Assembly (NCBI GenBank): GCA_964608055.1
Contig: CAZSMJ010000043.1
Coordinates: 1-15,121, forward strand
Source of the DNA: JALYNX01 sp964608055
GTDB taxonomy: Bacteria; Actinomycetota; Acidimicrobiia; Spongiisociales; ZC4RG35
Direction of reading: 5' to 3'
Length of the DNA stretch: 15,121 nt
Shown: in pieces, positions 6,857 through 14,009 of the stretch
Layout: every line of letters starts with the position of its first letter
Position numbering within the stretch: position 1 is the stretch's first letter
Program-made: the position numbers and the translations under genes
The notes under the pieces: model-generated
Told to the model about the DNA's origin: nothing
Database searches by the model: none
Seen by the model: only the letters and a program-made list of their open reading frames with translations

Positions 6857-7575
6857 CGCTTCCTGGACCGTAACCGCCTCAACCCCCACACCGTCACCAG
6901 CTTCATGGCCTCGATGACGATTCCGGTCCCCATCTTCGAAGTCCCTCGGATCCGGTCGCGAAAGCTGATCGGCACCTCGACCACGGAAAGTCCTTGCTGG
7001 TGCGCCCTCCAGGCCATCTCCACCTGGAACCCGTACCCGGAAGCCTCGGCGGTGCGATATGGCAGGGCCCGCAGAGCTTCGGAGCGAAAGGCACGGAAAC
7101 CCGCCGTGGCATCCCGGATCGGGATCCCGAGCATTAGTCGGGCATACAGGTTGCCGCCTCGGGAGATTGCCCTCCTTGGGAGCGGCCAGTCAGGTGTCGA
7201 GCCACCTGGAACGTAGCGGGACCCGATTGCCACATCTGCTCCGCCGTCGATTGCGGATACGAGACGAGGAAGGTCGACTGGATCGTGAGAGAAATCGGCG
7301 TCCATCTCAACGATGATCTCGGCCCCAGCCCCGAGCGCTTGATCGAAGCCCTGGGCGTAAGCCGGTCCGAGACCCTCCTTCGTGGTTCGGTGGATCACCG
7401 AGACCAGAGTGTCTTCGCCGGCGATTCTGTCGGCCAGTTCACCGGTCCCATCCGGTGATGAATCGTCGACCACGAGCACCCGATAGCCCTGGGTGGTCAC
7501 CGCGGCCACGATTTGTGAGAGGTTTTCCCGCTCGTTGTAGGTGGGGATTACGACTGTGACCCGGTCAGTAGGCAC
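6853..7575 (-). CDS. Ppm-type polyprenol-phosphate mannosyltransferase (GT2)
   Basis: A family 2 glycosyltransferase of the dolichol/polyprenol-phosphate mannose synthase type, moving mannose from GDP-mannose to a lipid phosphate carrier at the inner face of the membrane; in actinobacteria the product feeds lipoglycans and protein mannosylation. The 240-residue protein has VVIPTYNERENL (8-19), LVVDDSSPDGTGELAD, the metal-binding EMDADFSHDP (D92, D94, D98), GSRYVPGG, DATAGFRAFR and a final VPISFRDRIRGTSKM motif. It has no transmembrane segment and no acyltransferase domain, so it matches the catalytic domain only, unlike the two-domain M. tuberculosis Ppm1. The start is GTG 7573-7575, 11 nt inside the DUF4193 gene. 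The sugar (mannose rather than glucose) is inferred from similarity. Confidence 0.88.
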   Translation of the reverse strand: MPTDRVTVVIPTYNERENLSQIVAAVTTQGYRVLVVDDSSPDGTGELADRIAGEDTLVSVIHRTTKEGLGPAYAQGFDQALGAGAEIIVEMDADFSHDPVDLPRLVSAIDGGADVAIGSRYVPGGSTPDWPLPRRAISRGGNLYARLMLGIPIRDATAGFRAFRSEALRALPYRTAEASGYGFQVEMAWRAHQQGLSVVEVPISFRDRIRGTSKMGTGIVIEAMKLVTVWGLRRLRSRKR

Positions 7576-8008
7576 AGTCGGCGCACAGCATCTTCTTGCG
7601 ATTCGCTAGCTGGCTCGTCCGCTTCACCATGAAGCAGGATTGGCAGACAAACTCATCGGAGCGCTGGAGTTGGGCGTCGACGTTCATCGTCAACTCCTCG
7701 CGGCGAATGGCACGCAACTCCTCGACCTCGTCGACCAGGAGGGTCTCTCCTACCTCTTCATCCATGAGCTGGAGCTCTTCGCTCTCCAGTTCTTCGAGAG
7801 CCTCCGTGGTCTCTTCGTCGTGCCCTTCCTCCTCGTCCACCCGATTGAAATCTTCGACCGCTTCCTCGACCTCGAACTCTTCTTCGAACTCGGGGACGAG
7901 CTCCACCTCTTCGAGTTCCTCGACCAGGGCGTCGTCGAGCTCCTCTTCAGGGACGTCGACTTCGTCGGCTAGCTCTTCGGTGAGTTCTTCTAGTTCTTCG
8001 GTGGCCAT
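7565..8008 (-). CDS. DUF4193-type zinc protein with a long acidic N-terminus
   Basis: A DUF4193-like protein; the family is actinobacterial and of unknown function. The last 40 residues (MNVDAQLQRSDEFVCQSC...LCADCAY) match the family's C-terminal four-cysteine module, with C122-x2-C125 and C142-x2-C145 suited to bind one zinc. The first 100 residues hold 49 Glu/Asp by my count, in runs such as EELEEVELVPEFEEEFEVEE; with this tract the protein is 147 residues, longer than the roughly 100 I associate with DUF4193. I prefer ATG 8006-8008 because family members usually begin MAT; an upstream GTG (8051-8053) would add 15 residues and start 3 nt after the lipid kinase stop. Neither has a clear Shine-Dalgarno. 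It overlaps the glycosyltransferase by 11 nt. A role in transcription or nucleic-acid mimicry is only a guess. Confidence 0.85.
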   Translation of the reverse strand: MATEELEELTEELADEVDVPEEELDDALVEELEEVELVPEFEEEFEVEEAVEDFNRVDEEEGHDEETTEALEELESEELQLMDEEVGETLLVDEVEELRAIRREELTMNVDAQLQRSDEFVCQSCFMVKRTSQLANRKKMLCADCAY

Positions 8009-8038
8009 TTCTGCTGTATCTGGTGCTCGGGGGCGGGC

Positions 8039-8044
8039 AGTATA
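8039..8044 (-). promoter_or_regulatory. Possible -10 box before the DUF4193 gene
   Basis: Minus strand TATACT matches the TATAAT consensus in 5 of 6 positions and ends 30 nt before the preferred ATG. It lies just after the lipid kinase stop, at the one joint in this stretch without a stop/start overlap if the ATG is used. No good -35 is visible at the usual spacing, so an internal promoter is only possible. Confidence 0.25.
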
Positions 8045-8056
8045 AGTCGGCACGAC

Positions 8057-8941
8057 TCAGATCTTGAGACGTACCGCGGCGGGGATAACCCGCCCTTTCA
8101 CAGTCGTATTCCCGATGAGGTCACCGTCGGCCTCCACCGGCCACGGGATCTCTGTTGCCAGGGTGAATTCAGAAACCGAGAGGCGCCTTACTCCCGGGTC
8201 TCGGAGATGGGTCCCTTTCACCACTTTGGGTACCAATGCAGTTGCCTGGCGCTTTTTGACATCGAAGATCTGGATATCGAGGACACCGTCGACGAGCGTC
8301 GCCTTCGGAGCCACGTTCCAACCCCCGGCAAAGAACTGGGCGTTGGCGAAGATGACAGCCATTGCCTCGGACTCGACGACCTTCTTTTCCGTCGTGAGCG
8401 TGACCCGAGTCCGGGGGAACCTGGGCAGGCGGGCCCCGAACGCCATCGGATAGCGGACAGGCCCCAGCCAACGTGCGATCTTGACCGCGGTCTGGGCTGC
8501 CGCCGCCCCCACCCCAGCTTGAGCAACATTCACGAAATAGCGAAGTCCCCAATCGCCGTCCAACGCCACGACATCTATCGGGTACACGGTGTCGGTGATC
8601 AGATGCCGGGCCGCCGCCGCCAGGTCTTTCGGCAAGCCAAAAGTGCGCAAGAGGTCGCATCCCGTCCCCGCCGGGAGGACCCCGATGACCGGTGAATATC
8701 CGAGATCGAGTGGAAGCAGTGCATTGACTGCGAGATTCACCGTCCCATCGCCACCAGCGACCGCAAAATGCTCGAAGCCGTTCCGGGCCCCGGCGATGAG
8801 TGCGGCCGTCATCTCAGCGGGCGATCCGGGAGCGACGATCTCGGCATCGAGCCCGACTGACCCGACCACCTCCTCGATGAGTGACGGATCCGTCGTAATC
8901 CGGCCCGCGCTGCGATTCACCGCAACCAGCCAGCGCGGCAT
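8057..8941 (-). CDS. Diacylglycerol kinase / LCB5-family lipid kinase
   Basis: A soluble or membrane-peripheral lipid kinase of the DAGK catalytic family (PF00781 type), which phosphorylates diacylglycerol or a related lipid with ATP. The 294-residue protein has NRSAGRIT near the start, the ATP-site GGDGT (63-67), GVLPAGTGCDLLRTFGLP (88-104), the FVNVAQAGVG block and a C-terminal EADGDLIGNTTVKGRVIPAAVRLKI stretch that closes the second beta domain. The usual GT-x-N-D reads GTGCD here. The ATG overlaps the helicase stop as ATGA. It therefore belongs to the tat-helY run, and the following DUF4193 gene starts soon after. The lipid substrate cannot be told from sequence; recycling of diacylglycerol and lipoglycan precursor supply are both plausible. 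Confidence 0.9.
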   Translation of the reverse strand: MPRWLVAVNRSAGRITTDPSLIEEVVGSVGLDAEIVAPGSPAEMTAALIAGARNGFEHFAVAGGDGTVNLAVNALLPLDLGYSPVIGVLPAGTGCDLLRTFGLPKDLAAAARHLITDTVYPIDVVALDGDWGLRYFVNVAQAGVGAAAAQTAVKIARWLGPVRYPMAFGARLPRFPRTRVTLTTEKKVVESEAMAVIFANAQFFAGGWNVAPKATLVDGVLDIQIFDVKKRQATALVPKVVKGTHLRDPGVRRLSVSEFTLATEIPWPVEADGDLIGNTTVKGRVIPAAVRLKI

Positions 8942-11487
8942 CAGCCCACTCCCTGGGCCGCAACCACACCCCGATCGACCGATTTGAGCGCCTGTGTCGC
9001 CTCATCTCTCATCCCGGGTGCTGCTTCTCGAAGCTGGCGCAATAGATCCACCAGTTGTCGGGAAACCCTTACGAAGTCTCCGGGCGCCATCCCCCGGGTT
9101 GGCAGGTCGTCGAAATCCGTTCCCGATGCCCAGGTGTGAGCCAGGATGCCGAAGCCGGGATCGGGGCGACGGCTCGGCGTGAGGCGAAGCTGCCGTTCCT
9201 TCTCTACGAGGCCCTTCCAGAGCTCGTCGAGCTTCTCCCACCGCTCACCGAGGAGTGCTGTTGGGAACTCGGCAACGGACGCCGTATCGCTGCGGGGCTC
9301 ATAGACGAAGACAGAGACAATCGCGGCGAGCTCGGCCGGGTCCAGCCCGTAGAAGAGCCCGTTCTCGATCGCCTCGGCCAACAGCAGATCCGACTCGTTG
9401 TAGATGGCGCGCAGTCGCTGGCCCCTTGGTGTCAGAGACCAGCCCTCCAGATAATCCAGGTCGTCCAGCAACTCACGGATGGCACCGAACTCCTCCACCA
9501 ACCCATGCCCGGAACTGCGATGCGCCGTTTCTTGCGCCTCGATCCGACGTCTGGTCCGGGACGCCCGACGGGCCGCTGCCAGGTGACGTGGCGCATCGGG
9601 GCACAAAGCCACTGGGTGGTCCACGGTCGAGTGAACCCGGGGAGCCCAGTTCGACGCCGGTGGAGGGATTTTTCTGAGTTGACGAATGGTGTCGTTGACG
9701 AATCTTCTATCCCTGGCACGGAATGAACCCGGTAGCTCGAGCTCACCAGCGACCAGACTGCCGTCACTGATATCGCGATATCCCAAGGTCGAAACCCGGC
9801 CCGATGTCGACATCACCAGGTACCGGACCCCGTCGTCTTTGCGGGCCAAACGGCGCAGAACCAGATAGCGGCCATCACGCGAGCCGCCAGGAACATCCAA
9901 CACCTGACCGGGTCTAAGCGAGGAGGCGATTCGATCGTTGTATCCGGTGGGTTGGTTCGATTCGACCATGGCCAGGTACTCCTCGACATTGCCCTGCTCA
10001 CACTTGGCCTGCGCTTCCTCACGCGCCAGTTGGTGTTCGAGGGCGTCGATCGTCGTCTGGTTCGCCTGACGATCGCCCTCCCTCTGAAAGCTGGCGAATG
10101 ATGCCTCCAGGAGTTGTTCCGCCTCGGCCTGGCCATAGTTGGCCACCAGGTTGGCCGTCATGTTGTAGGTGGGCCGAAAGCTGGATCGGAGGGGATGCGA
10201 GCCGATCGAGGCCACCTCGGTGACATGGTCGAATCGGACAAAGGGCGAGTGGAGCAGCACCCCGTAACCCTCGACGTCGATCCCCCTGCGCCCGGCCCTT
10301 CCCGTCAGTTGGGTGTAGTCACCCGGTCGCATCAACTCGTGGGACTCGCCGTTGAACTTGGAGAGACTCTCGAGAACCACGGTGCGAGCCGGCATGTTGA
10401 TTCCCAGGGCGAGGGTTTCGGTGGCGAACACAACCTTGAGCAGGCCGGCCTCGAATAGCTCCTCGACGGTTTCCTTGAAAGCGGGGACCAGGCCGGCATG
10501 GTGCGGTGCCAGACCGGCTTCGAGCCCGGCCAGCCAACGGTCATAGCCGAGGACCACGAGATCGTCGTCCCCGAGGTGCTCGGTTCGCTTCTCAGCGATC
10601 TGACGAATTGTTGCCCGCTCGGACGCGTCGGTCAGCCTCAGCCCCGCATCGAGAAGGCGATGGGTGGCCGCGTCACAGCCGGCCCTGCTGAAGATGAAGT
10701 AGATCGCCGGAAGCATCGACTCCTGGGCGAGACGCTCCACGGTCTCGATCCGGCTCGGGGTCTTGAACCTCCTCCGGCGGCCTCGCTCCAGCCCCAGCAT
10801 GTGCTCGACCCGCGGGTTGGTCCGGGTGCGCCCGTCCCTTTTTACAAACGTGGGCAACAGATGGAGAGTCTGTGAGCCCATCTTGTCTTTGATCATGTAC
10901 ATCGACTCCAGGGGCACCGGGCGATGATCGGTGGCAACAAGGCGGGTTGGGCCCCGGCGCTCCCCGACCCACGCTGCGAATTCCTGGTTGTTGGAGACGG
11001 TGGCGGACAGACAGACCATCTGCACCTGCTGGGGGCAATGGATGATTACCTCCTCCCAGACCGCACCCCTCGTCCGATCTTGGAGGAAATGGACTTCGTC
11101 GAGGATCACGATGTCGACCATCTCCAGTCTGGAGCTGTCGGCATAGATCATGTTGCGCAGCACCTCGGTGGTCATCACCACGATGGCGGCATCGCCATTG
11201 ACCACATTGTCCCCTGTGAGCAATCCCACTCGCTCCGAGCCGTAGATGGCGACGAGGTCCGAGTACTTCTGATTGGAGAGCGCTTTGATCGGCGTGGTGT
11301 AAAAGGCGCGCCGGCCGGCGGACATCGCCAGATGGATGGCTGCCTCGGCGACCAGGGTCTTGCCGGCCCCGGTGGGCGCTGTCACCACCACCGACTGCCC
11401 GTCGGCGATCGCCTCGCCGGCTTCGATCTGGAAGTCATCGGGCGCGAATGGCAGCCCGCTCCAGAAGGCGTCGAGAACTGAGCTCAT
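8941..11487 (-). CDS. helY: HelY-type DEVH-box helicase (Ski2/Mtr4-like)
   Basis: A superfamily 2 ATP-dependent helicase of the actinobacterial HelY type, related to eukaryotic Ski2/Mtr4 and thought to unwind RNA. The 848-residue protein has motif I APTGAGKT (37-44), TTPIKALSNQK, motif II DEVH (130-133), motif III LSATVSN, a second RecA domain with TETLALGINMPARTVV and motif VI QLTGRAGRRGID, then the long insert and a C-terminal DSHCT domain (DDLDYLEGWSLTPRGQRLRAIYNESDLLLAEAI...). No motif is broken. I use the ATG at 11485-11487, which overlaps the tatC stop as ATGA and gives MSSVLDAFWSGLPF, close to the family N-terminus; a longer frame up to 12147 is only a shadow of tatC. The pairing with tatA/tatC is the same as in mycobacteria (Rv2092c-Rv2094c). 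Confidence 0.94.
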   Translation of the reverse strand: MSSVLDAFWSGLPFAPDDFQIEAGEAIADGQSVVVTAPTGAGKTLVAEAAIHLAMSAGRRAFYTTPIKALSNQKYSDLVAIYGSERVGLLTGDNVVNGDAAIVVMTTEVLRNMIYADSSRLEMVDIVILDEVHFLQDRTRGAVWEEVIIHCPQQVQMVCLSATVSNNQEFAAWVGERRGPTRLVATDHRPVPLESMYMIKDKMGSQTLHLLPTFVKRDGRTRTNPRVEHMLGLERGRRRRFKTPSRIETVERLAQESMLPAIYFIFSRAGCDAATHRLLDAGLRLTDASERATIRQIAEKRTEHLGDDDLVVLGYDRWLAGLEAGLAPHHAGLVPAFKETVEELFEAGLLKVVFATETLALGINMPARTVVLESLSKFNGESHELMRPGDYTQLTGRAGRRGIDVEGYGVLLHSPFVRFDHVTEVASIGSHPLRSSFRPTYNMTANLVANYGQAEAEQLLEASFASFQREGDRQANQTTIDALEHQLAREEAQAKCEQGNVEEYLAMVESNQPTGYNDRIASSLRPGQVLDVPGGSRDGRYLVLRRLARKDDGVRYLVMSTSGRVSTLGYRDISDGSLVAGELELPGSFRARDRRFVNDTIRQLRKIPPPASNWAPRVHSTVDHPVALCPDAPRHLAAARRASRTRRRIEAQETAHRSSGHGLVEEFGAIRELLDDLDYLEGWSLTPRGQRLRAIYNESDLLLAEAIENGLFYGLDPAELAAIVSVFVYEPRSDTASVAEFPTALLGERWEKLDELWKGLVEKERQLRLTPSRRPDPGFGILAHTWASGTDFDDLPTRGMAPGDFVRVSRQLVDLLRQLREAAPGMRDEATQALKSVDRGVVAAQGVG

Positions 11488-12197
11488 TTCTTCAGGACCA
11501 GGCGGATCAGCCAGTAAGTCGCCTCGTACATCACGTAGAGCGGCACCGAAAGCACGATCAGGGTGAAAGCGTCTCCACTCGGCGTGATCAGGGCCGCGGC
11601 GAAGACAATGATCAGGATTGCCCATCGCCGTCCCCGGGCCAGCTGCGCGGCCGTGACCACTCCGGCGGCCGCGGCGGCGAACAGGAACACTGGGTAGAGA
11701 AAAGCCAGCCCGAACGCGACCAAGTAGCGGAGGATGAACGAGTAGTAGGAGCCGATGCGGAGGTCGTTGGTGACATCTTCGAAGATGTTGAGCAAGAATC
11801 TCAGCCCTCGGGGAAGCGTCCAGTATCCGAAGAACACACCTCCAAGGAATAGAACGACCAACGCGGTCACCACCGGGAAGGCCCAATTGCGCTCCCGTTT
11901 GGTCAGAGCCGGGTTGATGAAGCCCCAGATCTGATAGAGGACCACTGGGCTGGCGAGGACTATCCCGCCAAACAGCGCGATCCGCATCAGCACCCCGAAC
12001 TCCTCTGCCGGCTCGAAAGCCTGGAAGGCAGAGTCTGGAGCCGCGATATGGAACGGCTCCTCCAGGATCGTCCGCAACTGATCGGCGAACACGAAGGCAA
12101 GAACCCCGCCCAATACGACCGCGATGAAGGTCCTGACGATTCGCCACCGGAGTTCTTCGAGATGGGCCAGGATGGACTGCGGCTGGTCGCCGCTCAC
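11484..12197 (-). CDS. tatC: Twin-arginine translocase subunit TatC
   Basis: TatC is the membrane core and signal-peptide receptor of the Tat pathway, which exports folded proteins. The 237-residue protein has the cytoplasmic N-terminal HLEELRWRIVRT motif, six hydrophobic segments (from IVRTFIAVVLGGVLAF to FTLIVLSVPLYVMYEATYWLI), the first-loop FxxP-like FEPAEEF region and the INPALTKRERNW loop with the conserved Glu. Length and topology are normal for the family. The start is GTG 12195-12197, which overlaps the tatA stop as GTGA; an upstream ATG at 12293 would add 32 Arg/Gly-rich residues read from inside tatA and is rejected. It is followed by helY with a 4-nt overlap. Confidence 0.95.
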   Translation of the reverse strand: MSGDQPQSILAHLEELRWRIVRTFIAVVLGGVLAFVFADQLRTILEEPFHIAAPDSAFQAFEPAEEFGVLMRIALFGGIVLASPVVLYQIWGFINPALTKRERNWAFPVVTALVVLFLGGVFFGYWTLPRGLRFLLNIFEDVTNDLRIGSYYSFILRYLVAFGLAFLYPVFLFAAAAAGVVTAAQLARGRRWAILIIVFAAALITPSGDAFTLIVLSVPLYVMYEATYWLIRLVLKK

Positions 12198-12580
12198 GCG
12201 CTGCCCTCTTCCTCGGCCCGTTTCTTCATCTCCTCGAGATCCGCCATGGCGTCCTCGGGTGTAGGGCCGGAGACCGGCTTGGGGCCGGTCCAATCCACAC
12301 GACCGGTCGTGGCATCCTTGATGTCCCGTTTGATGTCATCGAGGGGCGCTTTGAGATCGTCGAGTGGCTTCTTCAATTCGCCGCCCGTTTTCTTCAGCTC
12401 ATCGCCCATCTCTTTGAGATCGGCTACCTCGTTCTCCAGGCCACGCCGGATGTCGCGCGCGGCCGACCGCAGCTCTGAGGTCCAACGACCCAGTTTCTGA
12501 GCCAATTCAGGAAGGCGCTTAGGGCCCAGGACGATTAGGGCCAGGAAGAGGATGATGATGATCTCGCCGCCCTGGAGCAT
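12194..12580 (-). CDS. tatA: Twin-arginine translocase subunit TatA/TatB
   Basis: A TatA/TatB-family protein, which forms the translocation element with TatC in the cytoplasmic membrane. The 128-residue protein has a short N-terminal transmembrane helix (EIIIILFLALIVLGPKRLPEL, with the Gly-Pro hinge and polar Glu6), then an amphipathic helix (AQKLGRWTSELRSAARDIRRGLENEV) and a long Lys/Asp/Glu-rich cytoplasmic tail. The VLGPKRLPEL hinge with RW and RS after it leans to TatB, while the position before tatC matches the mycobacterial gene called tatA. It is the only such protein in the window. The ATG lies at 12578-12580 with no Shine-Dalgarno, and the upstream terminator makes this the likely first gene of its unit. 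Confidence 0.92.
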   Translation of the reverse strand: MLQGGEIIIILFLALIVLGPKRLPELAQKLGRWTSELRSAARDIRRGLENEVADLKEMGDELKKTGGELKKPLDDLKAPLDDIKRDIKDATTGRVDWTGPKPVSGPTPEDAMADLEEMKKRAEEEGSA

Positions 12581-12587
12581 GGCGAGG

Positions 12588-12593
12588 ATGCTA
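12588..12593 (-). promoter_or_regulatory. Possible -10 box for the tat unit
   Basis: Minus strand TAGCAT ends 7 nt before the tatA ATG, downstream of the terminator and with no ribosome binding site between. The layout would suit a leaderless message. A TTGACG nearby is far too close to act as its -35. Weak support from sequence alone. Confidence 0.25.
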
Positions 12594-12604
12594 AAGCGTC
12601 AAGC

Positions 12605-12649
12605 GTGCGAACAAACAGAAGGTGGCGATTCTTGCGAATCGCCACCTTC
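12605..12649 (-). terminator. Rho-independent terminator after the zinc-ribbon gene
   Basis: A perfect 14-bp inverted repeat (GAAGGTGGCGATTC and its complement, 12618-12631 and 12636-12649) with a 4-nt loop, followed on the minus strand by TGTTTGTTC. It lies 54 nt after the stop of the small zinc-ribbon gene and 37 nt before tatA. It would end the pafB-pafC unit and separate it from the tat run. The T-run is interrupted, so read-through is possible. The stem is symmetrical, but on the plus strand it is followed by CCGGACG, which is no U-tract. Confidence 0.8.
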
Positions 12650-12702
12650 CCGGACGAGGAGCACCCTGCCCAAGGTGCCCGTCGAGATTTGTATCGCTGC
12701 GC

Positions 12703-12993
12703 TCAGCCGGCCAGAAGGCGGAACGGATCCGGCTCTGCCTCGAGGGCGGCTACGAACGCCTCGATCTCCCGCTCGGTAATCGGATCAGGATTGAGGACCT
12801 CGAACGTCACCCCTGTCGCCAGCAACACGCTCACGACCCTTGAGTTCGCAGGACGTCGCTGCTGCACGGTGCACGTTGGGCACTTGAAGCGGTAGTCGCC
12901 CTCCCGACCCCCTGGACGCAATTCCAGCGCCACGTCATCGGGGGTGAGGTGGATGTCACCACATCTTGCGCACGTTGTCTTGATGGTCGTCAT
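12703..12993 (-). CDS. Small protein with two CxxC pairs, unknown function
   Basis: A 96-residue protein I do not recognise by name. It begins MTTIKTTCARCGDIHLTPDDV and has C8-x2-C11 and C38-x2-C41, spaced as in a zinc ribbon, around a short beta-like stretch (VALELRPGGREGDYRFKC). The second half is a predicted strand-helix region (VVSVLLATGVTFEVLNPDP, then TEREIEAFVAALEAEPDPFRLL). I start at ATG 12991-12993, which has GGAG 7 nt upstream; a longer frame up to 13308 reads through pafC and is not credible. It follows pafC by 86 nt on the same strand and is closed off by the terminator, so it is probably co-transcribed with pafBC or has its own promoter. Possible roles are nucleic-acid binding or a partner of PafBC; both are inference. 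Confidence 0.8.
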   Translation of the reverse strand: MTTIKTTCARCGDIHLTPDDVALELRPGGREGDYRFKCPTCTVQQRRPANSRVVSVLLATGVTFEVLNPDPITEREIEAFVAALEAEPDPFRLLAG

Positions 12994-13079
12994 CCCTGTT
13001 CTCCGGTCTCCCATATCTGATTGGGTGATCGGCAGTTCCGACGTGATTCTGAAGAACTGATCGATAGGTCGATAGACCC

Positions 13080-14009
13080 CTATGGGTATATGGCCAACAG
13101 CTTTTTGCCAATTTCGGCGACCGTTGCCCTGACTTCGTCGCCGGAGATGAATCGAGCCGCTGCACCGAGTCGAAGCAGCAGGCGGGCCGGGATCTGGGCG
13201 TCCGGCGAAGAGAAGCTGATCACCGTCTCTTTCTCGGACTCGCTGATGACCTCGACCGGGTAATACTCGAGGACCCATCGCGCCGAGGGGCTCAATCCCA
13301 ACTGGCACACCACATCATCATCGGAGGGTGAGTAGCTGACACCTGGCTGAGGGATGCCCTTTGGTCTCTCGAAATGGGATTGGGTGATCTCCATGGTTCG
13401 GATCCGATCGACCCGGAAAACCCGTTCCGCTTCCACAAGCCGGCAATAAGCCTGGACGTACCAGTTGCCAAGAGTGGCGAATACCGACCACGGTTCGATC
13501 TCGCGGACGGTCTCCTCCTCCCGGCTCAGCGAGCGATAGGTGATCCGAACCGCCATCTGTTCGCTGGCCGCCTGTCGCAATGGGCCGACGCTATCTACCT
13601 CACCTCCGACCTCGACTGCAATCGCGTCCTGGGCTTCGGGTAGGACGACCTTGGTGAGCTTGGTCACGGCGCTCGACAGAGTCGGGTTGGCCTGGCCCGA
13701 TCCGATGATCGCCATGCCCGCAGCCAGCAGACCCAAAGCCTCTGTCGAGGTGAGCCGTGGCGCCCGAGCGAAATAGTCGGCGGCATCGATGATCACCTCG
13801 TTCTCGTCGACATATGCCTCCATCAGATCGCCGGGGCCGTATCCAGGGAGACCACAGACGAACAAGGTGTTCAAGTCCTTGCTGAGATCAGCCTCGGAGT
13901 ATCCGAATCGATCGAGAATCTCGTCCACGGCCACACTGTCCCTGGAGAGGACATACGGAATCAATGCCAGGATTCGAGCCAAGCGAGAAACAGTGCGCGG
14001 GCTCGTCAC
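13080..14009 (-). CDS. pafC: PafC-like WYL-domain transcription regulator
   Basis: The partner of PafB. In mycobacteria PafB and PafC act together as a transcription activator of the RecA/LexA-independent DNA damage response. The 309-residue protein has an N-terminal HTH-like region (TVSRLARILALIPYVLSRDSVAVDEILDRFGYSEADLSKDLNTLF), the hallmark VCGLPGYGPGDLMEAYVDEN segment, a WYL-type domain whose core motif reads W-Y-V (183-185) with a following RVFRVDRI, and a C-terminal region with VLEYYPVEV. The start is GTG 14007-14009, overlapping the pafB stop as GTGA, so the two products are likely made in matched amounts. Pairing, order and motifs make the identity strong. The stop is TAG. Confidence 0.92.
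   Translation of the reverse strand: MTSPRTVSRLARILALIPYVLSRDSVAVDEILDRFGYSEADLSKDLNTLFVCGLPGYGPGDLMEAYVDENEVIIDAADYFARAPRLTSTEALGLLAAGMAIIGSGQANPTLSSAVTKLTKVVLPEAQDAIAVEVGGEVDSVGPLRQAASEQMAVRITYRSLSREEETVREIEPWSVFATLGNWYVQAYCRLVEAERVFRVDRIRTMEITQSHFERPKGIPQPGVSYSPSDDDVVCQLGLSPSARWVLEYYPVEVISESEKETVISFSSPDAQIPARLLLRLGAAARFISGDEVRATVAEIGKKLLAIYP

Noticed and set aside
11488..12147. A 220-codon N-terminal extension of the helicase frame
   Set aside because: It overlaps all of tatC in another frame. The ATG at 11487 has the ATGA overlap and the family-like N-terminus.
12994..13079. Operator between pafC and the zinc-ribbon gene (partly repeated TATCGA and CAGTT/AACTG)
   Set aside because: The repeats are short and imperfect; apart from the GGAG ribosome binding site I see no signal I can defend in these 86 nt.
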